Shown here: positions 1 to 5,799 of the stretch, one piece after another
Numbering within the stretch: position 1 is the stretch's first letter
Layout of the letters: every line of letters begins with the position of its first letter
Assembly (NCBI GenBank): GCA_022563275.1
Contig: JADFNR010000129.1
Location: forward strand, 1 to 9,206
Length of the DNA: 9,206 bases
Direction: 5' to 3'
DNA from: Chloroflexota bacterium
GTDB lineage: Bacteria; Chloroflexota; Dehalococcoidia; UBA3495
Translations under genes and position numbers: made by a program
The notes under the pieces: generated by a model
Told to the model about the DNA's origin: nothing
Seen by the model: the letters and a program-made list of their open reading frames with translations, nothing else
Database searches by the model: none

Positions 1-2
1 TC

Positions 3-437
3 AGCTTGAGTTTCGTTCTGGTGGGCGCCGCCGTCCTGTGGTTTCTGAGGAAGAAGTTGGAGGCTGTGACCTATCTATCTCTCCTCCCCATCTTAGTGCT
101 CACGATTTCTCTCCCCAAAATATTCGTAAAGCGGCTCCGGCCGGAAGGCACGCTTCAGGGAATGACCGACAGCTTCCCAAGCGGCACCGCCACGGTCTCG
201 ATTCTGTTGTTGGGATTTCTGATATTCCTTGCGGGTGAATTCGTAGCGGCCCGAAGAATACGTATCGCGATCCAGGTGGCGCTTGGAGTCGCAATAGCGC
301 TGCTAGGCCTATTCAGGATGCTGGCCGGCGAACACTGGCCCAGCGACATCGTTGGCGGCTATATGGCGGGCGCCCTGGCGCTCTTCCCTGTCATCTGGGT
401 GTACCGCAGGTTGCGGCAACGCCGATCCCCAGCATGA
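3..437 (+). CDS. PAP2-family membrane phosphatase, C-terminal part (left end cut by the window)
   Basis: The frame is open to the left edge, so the true N-terminus lies outside; the first in-frame TTG at 6 is probably not the start. Residue numbers below count from that TTG. The protein carries the type-2 phosphatidic acid phosphatase signature: KX6RP (K38...R45-P46), PSGT (58-61), and RX5HX3D (R104, H110, D114). Hydrophobic stretches at about 1-14, 21-36, 61-80, 85-106 and 114-133 fit the usual multi-pass fold, and the C-terminus is basic. Known members dephosphorylate phosphatidate, undecaprenyl diphosphate or related lipid phosphates at the membrane. The family's second motif is normally PSGH, with His as the proton donor; here that position is Thr. 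The substrate cannot be told. It converges on the aldolase gene, and the 42-nt gap holds no convincing terminator. Confidence 0.88.
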   Translation, partial: SLSFVLVGAAVLWFLRKKLEAVTYLSLLPILVLTISLPKIFVKRLRPEGTLQGMTDSFPSGTATVSILLLGFLIFLAGEFVAARRIRIAIQVALGVAIALLGLFRMLAGEHWPSDIVGGYMAGALALFPVIWVYRRLRQRRSPA

Positions 438-479
438 TCAGGCCAAGTCGCTGACCAGTGTAGGCCAAAGCCCGGCCGG

Positions 480-1262
480 CTAGTTATTCTTGGCGAAGTC
501 GCGCAGGGCTCCGAAGTCCGACTTGAACCCCTCGGTCAGCGCGCGGCGGTCGGTGCCGTGGAGGATGAACCGGGCGCCCTGGGAGATCCAGTAGGTGGAT
601 AGGTCCGGGGTCTGCTGGTGGACCAAGGTGGCGACGCCGTGGGCCTCGGACATGTCGATGACCTTCTTGACCATATCTTGGTATATCTTCTGGTCGTACT
701 GGTCGGGGATGCCCAGGGAGATGCTCATGTCGTTGGGGCCGACGAATATGCCGTCGATGCCGGGCACTTGAAGCATCTTCTCCAGGTTTTCGACGGCGGC
801 CACGCTCTCGATGCCGATGATGGCGATGCTATTCTTGTTGCGGTTTTCCAGGTAGGCCCTGGTGGCGTCGCTGACGTGTTCTCCCGTCGCCACCACCCGG
901 TCGACCGCCTCGCCCTTGAGGGGACGCCATTTGGCCGCGGCCACCACTTCTTTCACCTGGTCCACGGTCTCGCAATACGGCGCCAGCACGCCCTGGGCCC
1001 CGGCGTCCATGGCCATGGTCACGTAGTGGGCGTCGGGGACCGGTATGCGGACGATGGGGACCACTCCGGTGGTGTTCATCATCATCAGGAAATCGCCCAA
1101 CTCACCGCGGCTCCGGTAGTTGTGCTCGGTGTCGATGACCACGTAGTCCAGGCCCACACTGTCCAGGATGGGTATCCACTTGGGGTTCCGGGCGATGGAG
1201 ATCATGGTGCCGAACACCCGGCCGCCGGATTTTAAGGTCGCTTTCAGTTCTGCTCCGTTCAT
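480..1262 (-). CDS. HpcH/HpaI-family class II pyruvate-type aldolase
   Basis: 260 aa, the normal length for the HpcH/HpaI aldolase/citrate lyase family (Mg/Mn-dependent TIM barrels that cleave or form 2-oxo-acid aldols, such as HpaI and RhmA). Visible family motifs are DTEH (44-47, catalytic His47), Arg72 in the VRIP segment (pyruvate binding), DAGAQGV (86-92), Glu152 in GIES and Asp178 in VGPND (the two metal ligands). The usual GxRG loop after the PLKG segment (114-117) is not conserved, so the substrate is unlikely to be exactly that of HpaI. The ATG start has a good Shine-Dalgarno, AGGAG at 1270-1274, 7 nt upstream. It lies 79 nt downstream of the M20 peptidase on the same strand, with a hairpin repeat in the gap, so it is probably cotranscribed. 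It could act on a 4-hydroxy-2-oxo acid from ring cleavage, but nothing here proves that. Confidence 0.9.
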   Translation of the reverse strand: MNGAELKATLKSGGRVFGTMISIARNPKWIPILDSVGLDYVVIDTEHNYRSRGELGDFLMMMNTTGVVPIVRIPVPDAHYVTMAMDAGAQGVLAPYCETVDQVKEVVAAAKWRPLKGEAVDRVVATGEHVSDATRAYLENRNKNSIAIIGIESVAAVENLEKMLQVPGIDGIFVGPNDMSISLGIPDQYDQKIYQDMVKKVIDMSEAHGVATLVHQQTPDLSTYWISQGARFILHGTDRRALTEGFKSDFGALRDFAKNN

Positions 1263-1282
1263 GTTGATTCTCCTTCTAGATG

Positions 1283-1320
1283 CGTAGGGGCATCCCGATT
1301 ACATCGAGGATGCCCCTACG
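1283..1320. repeat. 38-nt hairpin repeat, copy 1
   Basis: A near-perfect inverted repeat. The 13-nt arms CGTAGGGGCATCC (1283-1295) and GGATGCCCCTACG (1308-1320) enclose an inner 4-bp stem CGAT/ATCG with a TAC loop; a single A (1307) is bulged on the 3' side. It sits in the 79-nt gap between the M20 peptidase and the aldolase, downstream of the peptidase stop codon. A second copy with the same layout lies at 3458-3495. This is REP-like; it could stabilise mRNA or attenuate read-through. No U-tract follows on either strand, so it is not a classic intrinsic terminator. Confidence 0.85.
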
Positions 1321-1341
1321 GTATTTCGTATCCCAACCCGC

Positions 1342-2424
1342 CTACTGGTTGGGGTTCATCAAGTTCTGGCAGAGACGGGCGGTGGCCATCAGGTCCGGCA
1401 CCACCACGTACTCGTTCACGGTGTGCATCTCGTTGGTCGACATCCCGACCACGATGCAGTCGATGCCGTTAAGACGCATGGCGTTGGCGTCGGTGCCGCC
1501 GCCCGAGGGCTTGATGTCCGGCGCCAGCTTCATGTCCCTCAGCATCTCGGTGACCAGCCGGACGATGGGCTCGTTGGGGTCAAGGGTGTACATCTTGAAC
1601 ATCATCTCTATCTCTTCTTTGATGACGGCCTCTTTGTACTTCTCCCTGGCCTTGTTCAGCACTTCCATGACCTGCAATTGCAGCAGGTCCACGGTCTCGG
1701 TGTTCCGGCTGCGGAACTCCCCGCCGAAGGTCACCTCCACCGGCACGGCGTTGCGCACGGTGCCGCCGGAGATCAGGCCCACGTTGAAGGTGGACTCCTC
1801 GTCCAGCCGCCCATTGGGCAGCTCGTTGATGATCTCGGTGGCGATGCGGATGGCGGAGATACCCTTCTCCGGTTCCACGCCGGCGTGGGCGCCGCGGCCC
1901 GTCACCGTGACATCGAACTTCATGTAGGTGGGGCTGGCGCCCGTGATGGTGTTGACCGGGCCGTTGCCGTCGAAGACCACCGCCTCTTTGCAGTGGATCA
2001 TGGAGTAGTCCAGATTGGCCGCCCCCACCAGGCCGATCTCCTCTTGGCGGGTGAAGACCACCTGCACGGGCCGGCGGGGAGAGTTGTCTTCCTTGGCCGA
2101 CTCCAACGCCTCCAGGATGGCGGCCACCCCGGCTTTGCAGTCGCCGCCCAGGATGGTGGTGCCGTCGGAACGGATGATGTCGCCGTCCACCTGGGGCTTG
2201 ATGCTGCGCCCCGGCTCCACGGTGTCCATGTGGGCCGAGAGCATCAACGGGTTGTCTCCGTCCTCGGAGGCGATGACGTTGCCATGGGCGTCCCTGGCGA
2301 CGCTGAAGCCCAACGCGGTCAGGCGGTCCGTCAGATGCCGGGCCACGTCCTCTTCTTCATCGGACGGGCTGTCGATCTTCACCAGCTCACAGAATGCGTT
2401 GACCAAGCGTTCCTGGTTAATCAT
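1342..2424 (-). CDS. M20-family metallopeptidase, PepT-like
   Basis: 360 aa, fitting the PepT-like branch of the M20 di-zinc exopeptidases, which trim short peptides in the cytoplasm. Visible catalytic pieces are SAHMDTV (63-69: zinc ligand His65, catalytic-support Asp67), LGGDCKAG (92-99, bridging Asp95), EE (128-129: general base and zinc ligand), Asp152 in VVFDG, and MHTVNE with His334 as the last ligand. GAHAG (179-183) and GTVRNAVP (221-228) mark the inserted dimerisation/lid domain. The common motif is GADDKAG; here the residue after the bridging Asp is Cys96. The ATG start is preceded by GAGGG (2430-2434), 5 nt away, and a TATAAT box lies about 85 nt upstream. It is the first gene of a probable two-gene unit with the aldolase. 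An aminoacylase-type role is possible, since M20 substrates are hard to assign from sequence. Confidence 0.9.
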   Translation of the reverse strand: MINQERLVNAFCELVKIDSPSDEEEDVARHLTDRLTALGFSVARDAHGNVIASEDGDNPLMLSAHMDTVEPGRSIKPQVDGDIIRSDGTTILGGDCKAGVAAILEALESAKEDNSPRRPVQVVFTRQEEIGLVGAANLDYSMIHCKEAVVFDGNGPVNTITGASPTYMKFDVTVTGRGAHAGVEPEKGISAIRIATEIINELPNGRLDEESTFNVGLISGGTVRNAVPVEVTFGGEFRSRNTETVDLLQLQVMEVLNKAREKYKEAVIKEEIEMMFKMYTLDPNEPIVRLVTEMLRDMKLAPDIKPSGGGTDANAMRLNGIDCIVVGMSTNEMHTVNEYVVVPDLMATARLCQNLMNPNQ

Positions 2425-2509
2425 CAGATCCCTCTGTATCCGCTTTGAATGTTTGCCGGATTTGAGTAGTCGCCGGCTTTGGGCGGCAGGCTGTTTTTAA
2501 GCTCCGGGT

Positions 2510-2515
2510 ATTATA
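2510..2515 (-). promoter_or_regulatory. Candidate -10 box for the M20 peptidase/aldolase unit
   Basis: The minus strand reads ATG-TATAAT-ACCCGG here, a perfect -10 hexamer about 85 nt upstream of the peptidase start. No good -35 is found at 16-18 nt spacing. The sequence around it resembles the boxes upstream of the other minus-strand genes. A start near 2503 would give a leader of about 78 nt. Confidence 0.5.
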
Positions 2516-2553
2516 CATTATGTTCGGGCGCGGCAGACCAGACAACTACTTGC

Positions 2554-3429
2554 TCACGGCGACAGGGCGACCAGGGCCAGCCCGCCCACGATGAAGCCGG
2601 AACCCAGCAGCCGCCCTCCGCCGAAGGGTTCTTTCAACAGGTAGACGCCCATCAACACTCCGATGACGATGCCGACCTCCCGGGCCGGCGCCACGTAGCT
2701 GACGCGTGAAAGTGAGAAGGCGGTCAGCACCAGGCCGTAGGCGGTGAAGGTCAGCAGCCCGGCCACCGTGATGGGGACGGCGTTGGCGCGCCATTCGGTC
2801 CTGACGGCGGCGGCGCCTTTGTGGAACAGTATGTACGGCGCCAACATCACGGCGGTTCCAAAACTTAAAAAATACATGTAGAGTAGCGGCTGGATATGTC
2901 CGACCCCCTCTTTATCGACGATGGAATAGGCGGCGATCGTAAGTCCGGTGAGTACCGCGTAACGCATTCCGGTTGATCTGAGGAAGAGCAGGGGGCTTCG
3001 CAGCACTTGATGAAAATTACCCCACCATGAGATTGTGTATATCCCGCCGATGATGGCGGCGATCCCGGCGATGGCCAGAGGCTCGATGGTCTCATTCAAT
3101 AACACCACGGCCAGCACCGGCACCAGCATGGGCCCCATGCCCCGGGCCACCGGATAGACCAGGGAAAGGTCTCCCTGGGCGTAGCCCCTGGCCAGCAGGT
3201 TGAAGTAAAGGACGTGGAGAACGACGGTGACCAGAACGAACCAGAGACCGGGAAGACCCACCGAGTTGAACAAAAGGAGCGCCACCCCCAGCGGGGCCAG
3301 CAAGACGGTGGCGACAACCAACAAGCACCAGGCGAAGACCTCGGGGTCGGCGGCCCGCTTCAACATCAGGTTCCAAGAGGCGTGGGCCACCGCGGAAAGC
3401 AAGACCAGGACCAGGGAGAGGGCGGTCAT
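2554..3429 (-). CDS. EamA/DMT-superfamily transporter
   Basis: 291 aa, the usual size of ten-helix drug/metabolite transporters. Two EamA repeats are seen at about 4-134 and 157-290. Each ends in the family's acidic-residue turn plus glycine-rich helix (LLNETIEPLAIAG at 110-122; LLKEPFGGGRLLG at 264-276). The matching internal segments GDLSLVYPVARG (86-97) and LSRVSYVAPARE (240-251) show the inverted-duplication pattern. Members export amino acids, metabolites or small drugs across the inner membrane; the substrate is unknown. The frame stays open to 3507, but those 26 extra residues are translated from the hairpin repeat, so the ATG at 3429 is chosen. No Shine-Dalgarno precedes it, and a TATACT box lies so close (3437-3442) that the transcript may be leaderless. 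It is divergent from the glycosylase gene, and its stop lies 129 nt upstream of the peptidase start. Confidence 0.88.
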   Translation of the reverse strand: MTALSLVLVLLSAVAHASWNLMLKRAADPEVFAWCLLVVATVLLAPLGVALLLFNSVGLPGLWFVLVTVVLHVLYFNLLARGYAQGDLSLVYPVARGMGPMLVPVLAVVLLNETIEPLAIAGIAAIIGGIYTISWWGNFHQVLRSPLLFLRSTGMRYAVLTGLTIAAYSIVDKEGVGHIQPLLYMYFLSFGTAVMLAPYILFHKGAAAVRTEWRANAVPITVAGLLTFTAYGLVLTAFSLSRVSYVAPAREVGIVIGVLMGVYLLKEPFGGGRLLGSGFIVGGLALVALSP

Positions 3430-3436
3430 GGGCCGG

Positions 3437-3442
3437 AGTATA
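3437..3442 (-). promoter_or_regulatory. Candidate -10 box for the DMT transporter
   Basis: The minus strand reads GC-TATACT-CCGGCCC followed by the ATG. A start point 6-8 nt below the hexamer would fall at about 3430, essentially at the start codon, which agrees with the missing ribosome binding site. No -35 is evident; that position falls in the right-hand flank of the transporter, inside the hairpin repeat. Confidence 0.35.
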
Positions 3443-3457
3443 GCACCGGATATTTGG

Positions 3458-3495
3458 CGTAGGGGCATCCCGACTCGGTCGTGGATGCCCCCACG
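3458..3495. repeat. 38-nt hairpin repeat, copy 2
   Basis: Same layout as the copy at 1283-1320. The 13-nt arms are CGTAGGGGCATCC (3458-3470) and GGATGCCCCCACG (3483-3495, one mismatch), with inner stem CGAC/GTCG, loop TCG and a single bulged T (3482) on the 3' side. The last inner pair is C-G here and T-A in copy 1, so both partners changed. It lies in the 102-nt divergent gap between the transporter and the glycosylase, overlapping the place where both promoters' upstream parts would sit. Confidence 0.85.
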
Positions 3496-3531
3496 CCCCG
3501 GGGACACGAATAATGCTAGACGGAGCTATGT

Positions 3532-4227
3532 GTGGTAGAGAGTCATAGAAAGCAGTTGGCGGCCCTCACGGATGAGATCGTCGCCTGCCGCATGTGCAGC
3601 CGCCTGGTGGACTGGCGGGAGAAGATCGGCAGCGAGAAGCGGGCGTCATACAAGGACTGGGACTACTGGGCCAAACCGGTCCCCAGTTTTGGAGACCCGG
3701 ATGCCTCCCTGGTGTTGCTGGGCCTGGCGCCGGCGGCCCACGGCGGCAACCGGACCGGACGGGTGTTCACCGGCGACCCTTCGGCTTCATTCTTGACCGC
3801 CGCCATGCATAAAGCCGGGCTCGCCAACCAGCCCAACTCAGACCACCGGGAGGACGGGCTGACGCTCACCGGGGCCTACGTTTGCGCGGCGGTGCGGTGC
3901 GTGCCGCCCGGCGACAGACCCACCCCGGAGGAACAGCGGGCCTGCCTGCCCTATCTGGTCCGGGAGCTCAGAATGCTGCCGAACCTGAAGGTTATCCTGG
4001 CCCTGGGCCACATCGCGTTCCGGGCCGCCCTGCAAACCTTGAGTGAGATGGCGTCAGAGAGGGTGCGGGGTAAATTCCTGCACGGCGAGGTCTACCGGTT
4101 CGGGCCGTCGCTGCCCATGATGGTCGCCTCGTACCATCCCAGCCCGCGCAACACCAACACGGGTGTGCTGTCCATGGAGGCCTTGGTGAAGGTTCTCAAC
4201 CAAGCCAAAGAACTGAGCCTGAGCTGA
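3532..4227 (+). CDS. Family-5 uracil-DNA glycosylase (UDGb type, 4Fe-4S)
   Basis: 231 aa. The motif-1 segment GLAPAAHGGNRTGRVFTGD (64-82) is diagnostic of family 5 (UDGb) rather than family 4, because Ala replaces the polar catalytic residue. The closing motif HPSPRNTNTG (202-211) is the minor-groove intercalation loop. Cys19 and Cys22 (CRMC), Cys123 (VRCVPP) and Cys138 have the spacing of the 4Fe-4S ligands. The enzyme removes uracil, and in known members also hypoxanthine and some oxidised bases, from DNA to start base-excision repair. Start: GTG at 3532 with GGAG at 3522-3525 six nt upstream; an in-frame stop at 3517-3519 rules out a longer form. AATAAT at 3509-3514 is a possible -10. The DsbA-like gene follows after 10 nt, so the two are probably translated from one mRNA. 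Confidence 0.94.
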   Translation: MVESHRKQLAALTDEIVACRMCSRLVDWREKIGSEKRASYKDWDYWAKPVPSFGDPDASLVLLGLAPAAHGGNRTGRVFTGDPSASFLTAAMHKAGLANQPNSDHREDGLTLTGAYVCAAVRCVPPGDRPTPEEQRACLPYLVRELRMLPNLKVILALGHIAFRAALQTLSEMASERVRGKFLHGEVYRFGPSLPMMVASYHPSPRNTNTGVLSMEALVKVLNQAKELSLS

Positions 4228-4237
4228 GATTCCCGAC

Positions 4238-4831
4238 GTGCCTCCCGCCGTGGTCACCGTTTGGTTTGATTACGCCTGCCCCCACTCATACCTAGGGCTG
4301 GGGCAACTGGAGGAACTGGCTTCCACTCTAGGATTTGATATCGACCGCAGGCCCTTTTTGGTGCGGTCCGATTCCCTCGAGAAAGGCCATTCCCCAAGAG
4401 ACCTTGAGAACCGGGAGCGTGACGGTTCCAAGCGGCGGCCCCTCTACAAGCCCGGCGAGGGTCTGGTGATTGAACCAGCCTCCAACCGGTCCGTCAGCAC
4501 CCTGGCCGTCCAGGCGGCGACGGCCTATGCCAAGGAGCGAGGCCTGGATGGCCGGTTCTATTGGGCGGCTTCAAGGGAGTATTGGGAGCAGGGCACGGAC
4601 CTGGGCAGCCTTTACACCCTGCGCCGGCTCGCCGTGTCCGTGGGACTGGATTGGGGAAAGATGTGGCCCAACCTGGATTCCGGCGATTACCACAAACTGG
4701 TGTTGGCCCAACACGAAGCGGCTAAAGAGGATGGCGTGGCGCGGGCGCCGTCGTTCCGGATAGGCGGGAAGCTGCACTCCGGACCCATGGACGCAGAGGA
4801 ACTCCGGGCGGCGGTCCAGGTGGCAAAATGA
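4238..4831 (+). CDS. DsbA-fold oxidoreductase/isomerase (FrnE/HCCA-isomerase-like), CPHS active site
   Basis: 197 aa thioredoxin-fold protein of the DsbA family. The N-terminal strand and active site read WFDYACPHSYLG (9-20), where the usual CPWC dithiol is CPHS, leaving Cys14 without its partner. An all-helical insertion follows (about 60-150), including the FrnE-like EQGTDLGSLYTLRRLAVSVGLD region. The presumed cis-Pro is in RAPSF, and the end is GGKLHSGPMDAEEL. There is no signal peptide, so it is cytoplasmic. Members either reduce or isomerise disulfides or, with a single reactive residue, act as glutathione-type isomerases such as 2-hydroxychromene-2-carboxylate isomerase. The start is GTG at 4238; GTG at 4250 is an alternative, and no strong Shine-Dalgarno precedes either. 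It begins 10 nt after the glycosylase stop, suggesting coupling. The function beyond the fold is not assigned. Confidence 0.85.
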   Translation: MPPAVVTVWFDYACPHSYLGLGQLEELASTLGFDIDRRPFLVRSDSLEKGHSPRDLENRERDGSKRRPLYKPGEGLVIEPASNRSVSTLAVQAATAYAKERGLDGRFYWAASREYWEQGTDLGSLYTLRRLAVSVGLDWGKMWPNLDSGDYHKLVLAQHEAAKEDGVARAPSFRIGGKLHSGPMDAEELRAAVQVAK

Positions 4832-4871
4832 CGGGTCCAGACGCTCCAGCCCTGGAGCCTTGCCTCAATAC

Positions 4872-5015
4872 TGTCATTCCGGGTAGCGCTCCCAACGTCC
4901 CGATCGGTATCGGGAGGAAGGAATCCCATCTTGCGGTGCAGGCCGGCTTCACCAGAAGCAATGAGACCCCTCGCTGCACTCGGGGTGACAAGAGGGAACC
5001 GCTGCCGAATCCTGA
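4872..5015 (+). repeat. MITE/REP-like dispersed repeat, copy 1
   Basis: The core at 4872-4990 begins TGTCATTCCG and ends CGGGGTGACA, imperfect terminal inverted repeats. Homology with copy 2 continues to GCCGAATCCTGA (5004-5015). Relative to copy 2 it carries about 22 extra bases containing a 7-bp hairpin TCCCGAT-CGGT-ATCGGGA (4898-4915). The right half (4933-4990) is nearly identical to copy 2. No coding capacity is evident, and no flanking target duplication could be recognised. Confidence 0.8.
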
Positions 5016-5057
5016 AATGAGGGCATTCGTGGGAATCTCAGCGGCAAACTTCGAGCC

Positions 5058-5179
5058 TGTCATTCCGAGGAGCGCAGCCGACGAGGAATCTCGTTCCGCG
5101 GTGCAGGCCAGTTTAACCAAAGCAATGAGACCCCTCGCTACTCTCGGGGTGACAGAAGGAAACCGTTGCCGAATCCTGA
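5058..5179 (+). repeat. MITE/REP-like dispersed repeat, copy 2
   Basis: The core at 5058-5154 begins TGTCATTCCGAGG and ends CTCTCGGGGTGACA, so the ends match as TGTCAYYCCGAG. An inner hairpin ACGAG-GAAT-CTCGT lies at 5081-5094. The tail through 5179 matches the tail of copy 1. It is oriented like copy 1, with 42 nt between the extended copies. This general pattern (TGTCATTCCGAG...GAGACCCCTCGCT...GGGTGACA) recurs in many bacterial genomes; I know of no assigned function. Confidence 0.8.
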
Positions 5180-5224
5180 TCAACGGCTGTTCCGAACGGT
5201 CCTGAGGAAACGCGCTGAGGCACC

Positions 5225-5767
5225 CTAGAAGAAGTTGCTCAGGTTCTTGGCCAGCAATACCGTCTGGTCCAGGACGATCTTTCTTGAAGCGACACGCAAC
5301 TGGCCGCCGACGCGCCTGAGTACATCCTCGCGGCTGCCGATGTAGAAGTCCTGCTCGGTCTCGGCGCGGGTGCGGTACATGAAAAAGTTGGAGTACACCC
5401 GCAACTCATCCTGGGATTCACCGGCCTCCACTTCTATGTTGGTGATGATGTGCCGGGTCCGTGACGGCGGGTCCTCGGCCCAGGCCATCCCGGTATCCAG
5501 GCGGTCGATCCGGCGCGTCAACGAGTCTTTGTCTTCGTCCATCAAGGCCAGGTCCCTTTCCGATGAGACCTCGGATTCTTCGTACCGGGAGCCGTCCAGG
5601 ATCGATATGGCCTTGCTGTTAACGGGATACCGGTTGGACCGGATGGGCATCCAGTAACGCACGTCGTCGGTCAGCATTTCCAGCCACTCGCGGAACCGCC
5701 GGTTGTCCAGCAGCCTGGCTTCGCGGTAAAGGAACTGCTCTACTTCCCTGATAGTCTCGTCTCGCAT
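5225..5767 (-). CDS. Aromatic-ring-hydroxylating dioxygenase, beta (small) subunit
   Basis: 180 aa, with the cystatin/NTF2-like fold typical of BphA2/NdoC-type small subunits, which build the alpha3-beta3 hexamer and carry no cofactor. Characteristic segments are the N-terminal helix EVEQFLYREARLLDNRRFREW (9-29, shown in part by its Arg/Asp-rich core), DDVRYWMPIR (34-43), TRHIITNIEV (103-112), and the C-terminal RKIVLDQTVLL...NLSNFF ending in Phe-Phe, as is usual in this family. The ATG start has GGGGAG (5777-5782) 9 nt upstream. It begins 32 nt after the alpha-subunit stop, the standard alpha-beta order, and should share its mRNA. Confidence 0.93.
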   Translation of the reverse strand: MRDETIREVEQFLYREARLLDNRRFREWLEMLTDDVRYWMPIRSNRYPVNSKAISILDGSRYEESEVSSERDLALMDEDKDSLTRRIDRLDTGMAWAEDPPSRTRHIITNIEVEAGESQDELRVYSNFFMYRTRAETEQDFYIGSREDVLRRVGGQLRVASRKIVLDQTVLLAKNLSNFF

Positions 5768-5799
5768 GCGGTCTTGCTCCCCGGTTGCAGAGTGAACAC

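Larger units (their letters stand above)
4832..5224. other. 393-nt gene-free convergent gap
   Basis: Between the DsbA-like gene (+) and the dioxygenase beta subunit (-). Most of it is occupied by the two repeat copies at 4872-5015 and 5058-5179. The remaining pieces (4832-4871, 5016-5057 and 5180-5224) show no gene and no hairpin with a U-tract. Open frames crossing it on both strands are translations of the repeats. Confidence 0.75.

Noticed and set aside
438..479. Terminator between the convergent PAP2 and aldolase genes
   Set aside because: Only short GC palindromes (GCCGGC) and no U-tract on either strand.
618..1235. 205-aa open frame on the plus strand opposite the aldolase
   Set aside because: It has a low-complexity His/Gly/Asp-rich composition typical of an antisense frame.
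1423..2448. 341-aa open frame on the plus strand opposite the M20 peptidase
   Set aside because: It is rich in His, Gly, Val and Asp with no domain pattern, as expected from the antisense of a high-GC gene; the minus-strand frame has full catalytic motifs.
3430..3507. N-terminal extension of the transporter to 3507
   Set aside because: The extra residues are encoded by the hairpin repeat, and the EamA repeat starts right after the ATG at 3429.
4872..5179. CRISPR-like direct repeats
   Set aside because: There are only two long copies, diverged and with terminal inverted repeats; no regular spacers and no cas genes.
4722..5205. Open frames on both strands across the convergent gap (plus 4828-5205, minus 4722-5183)
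   Set aside because: They are translations of the two dispersed repeat copies; the same peptide pieces recur where the repeat recurs.
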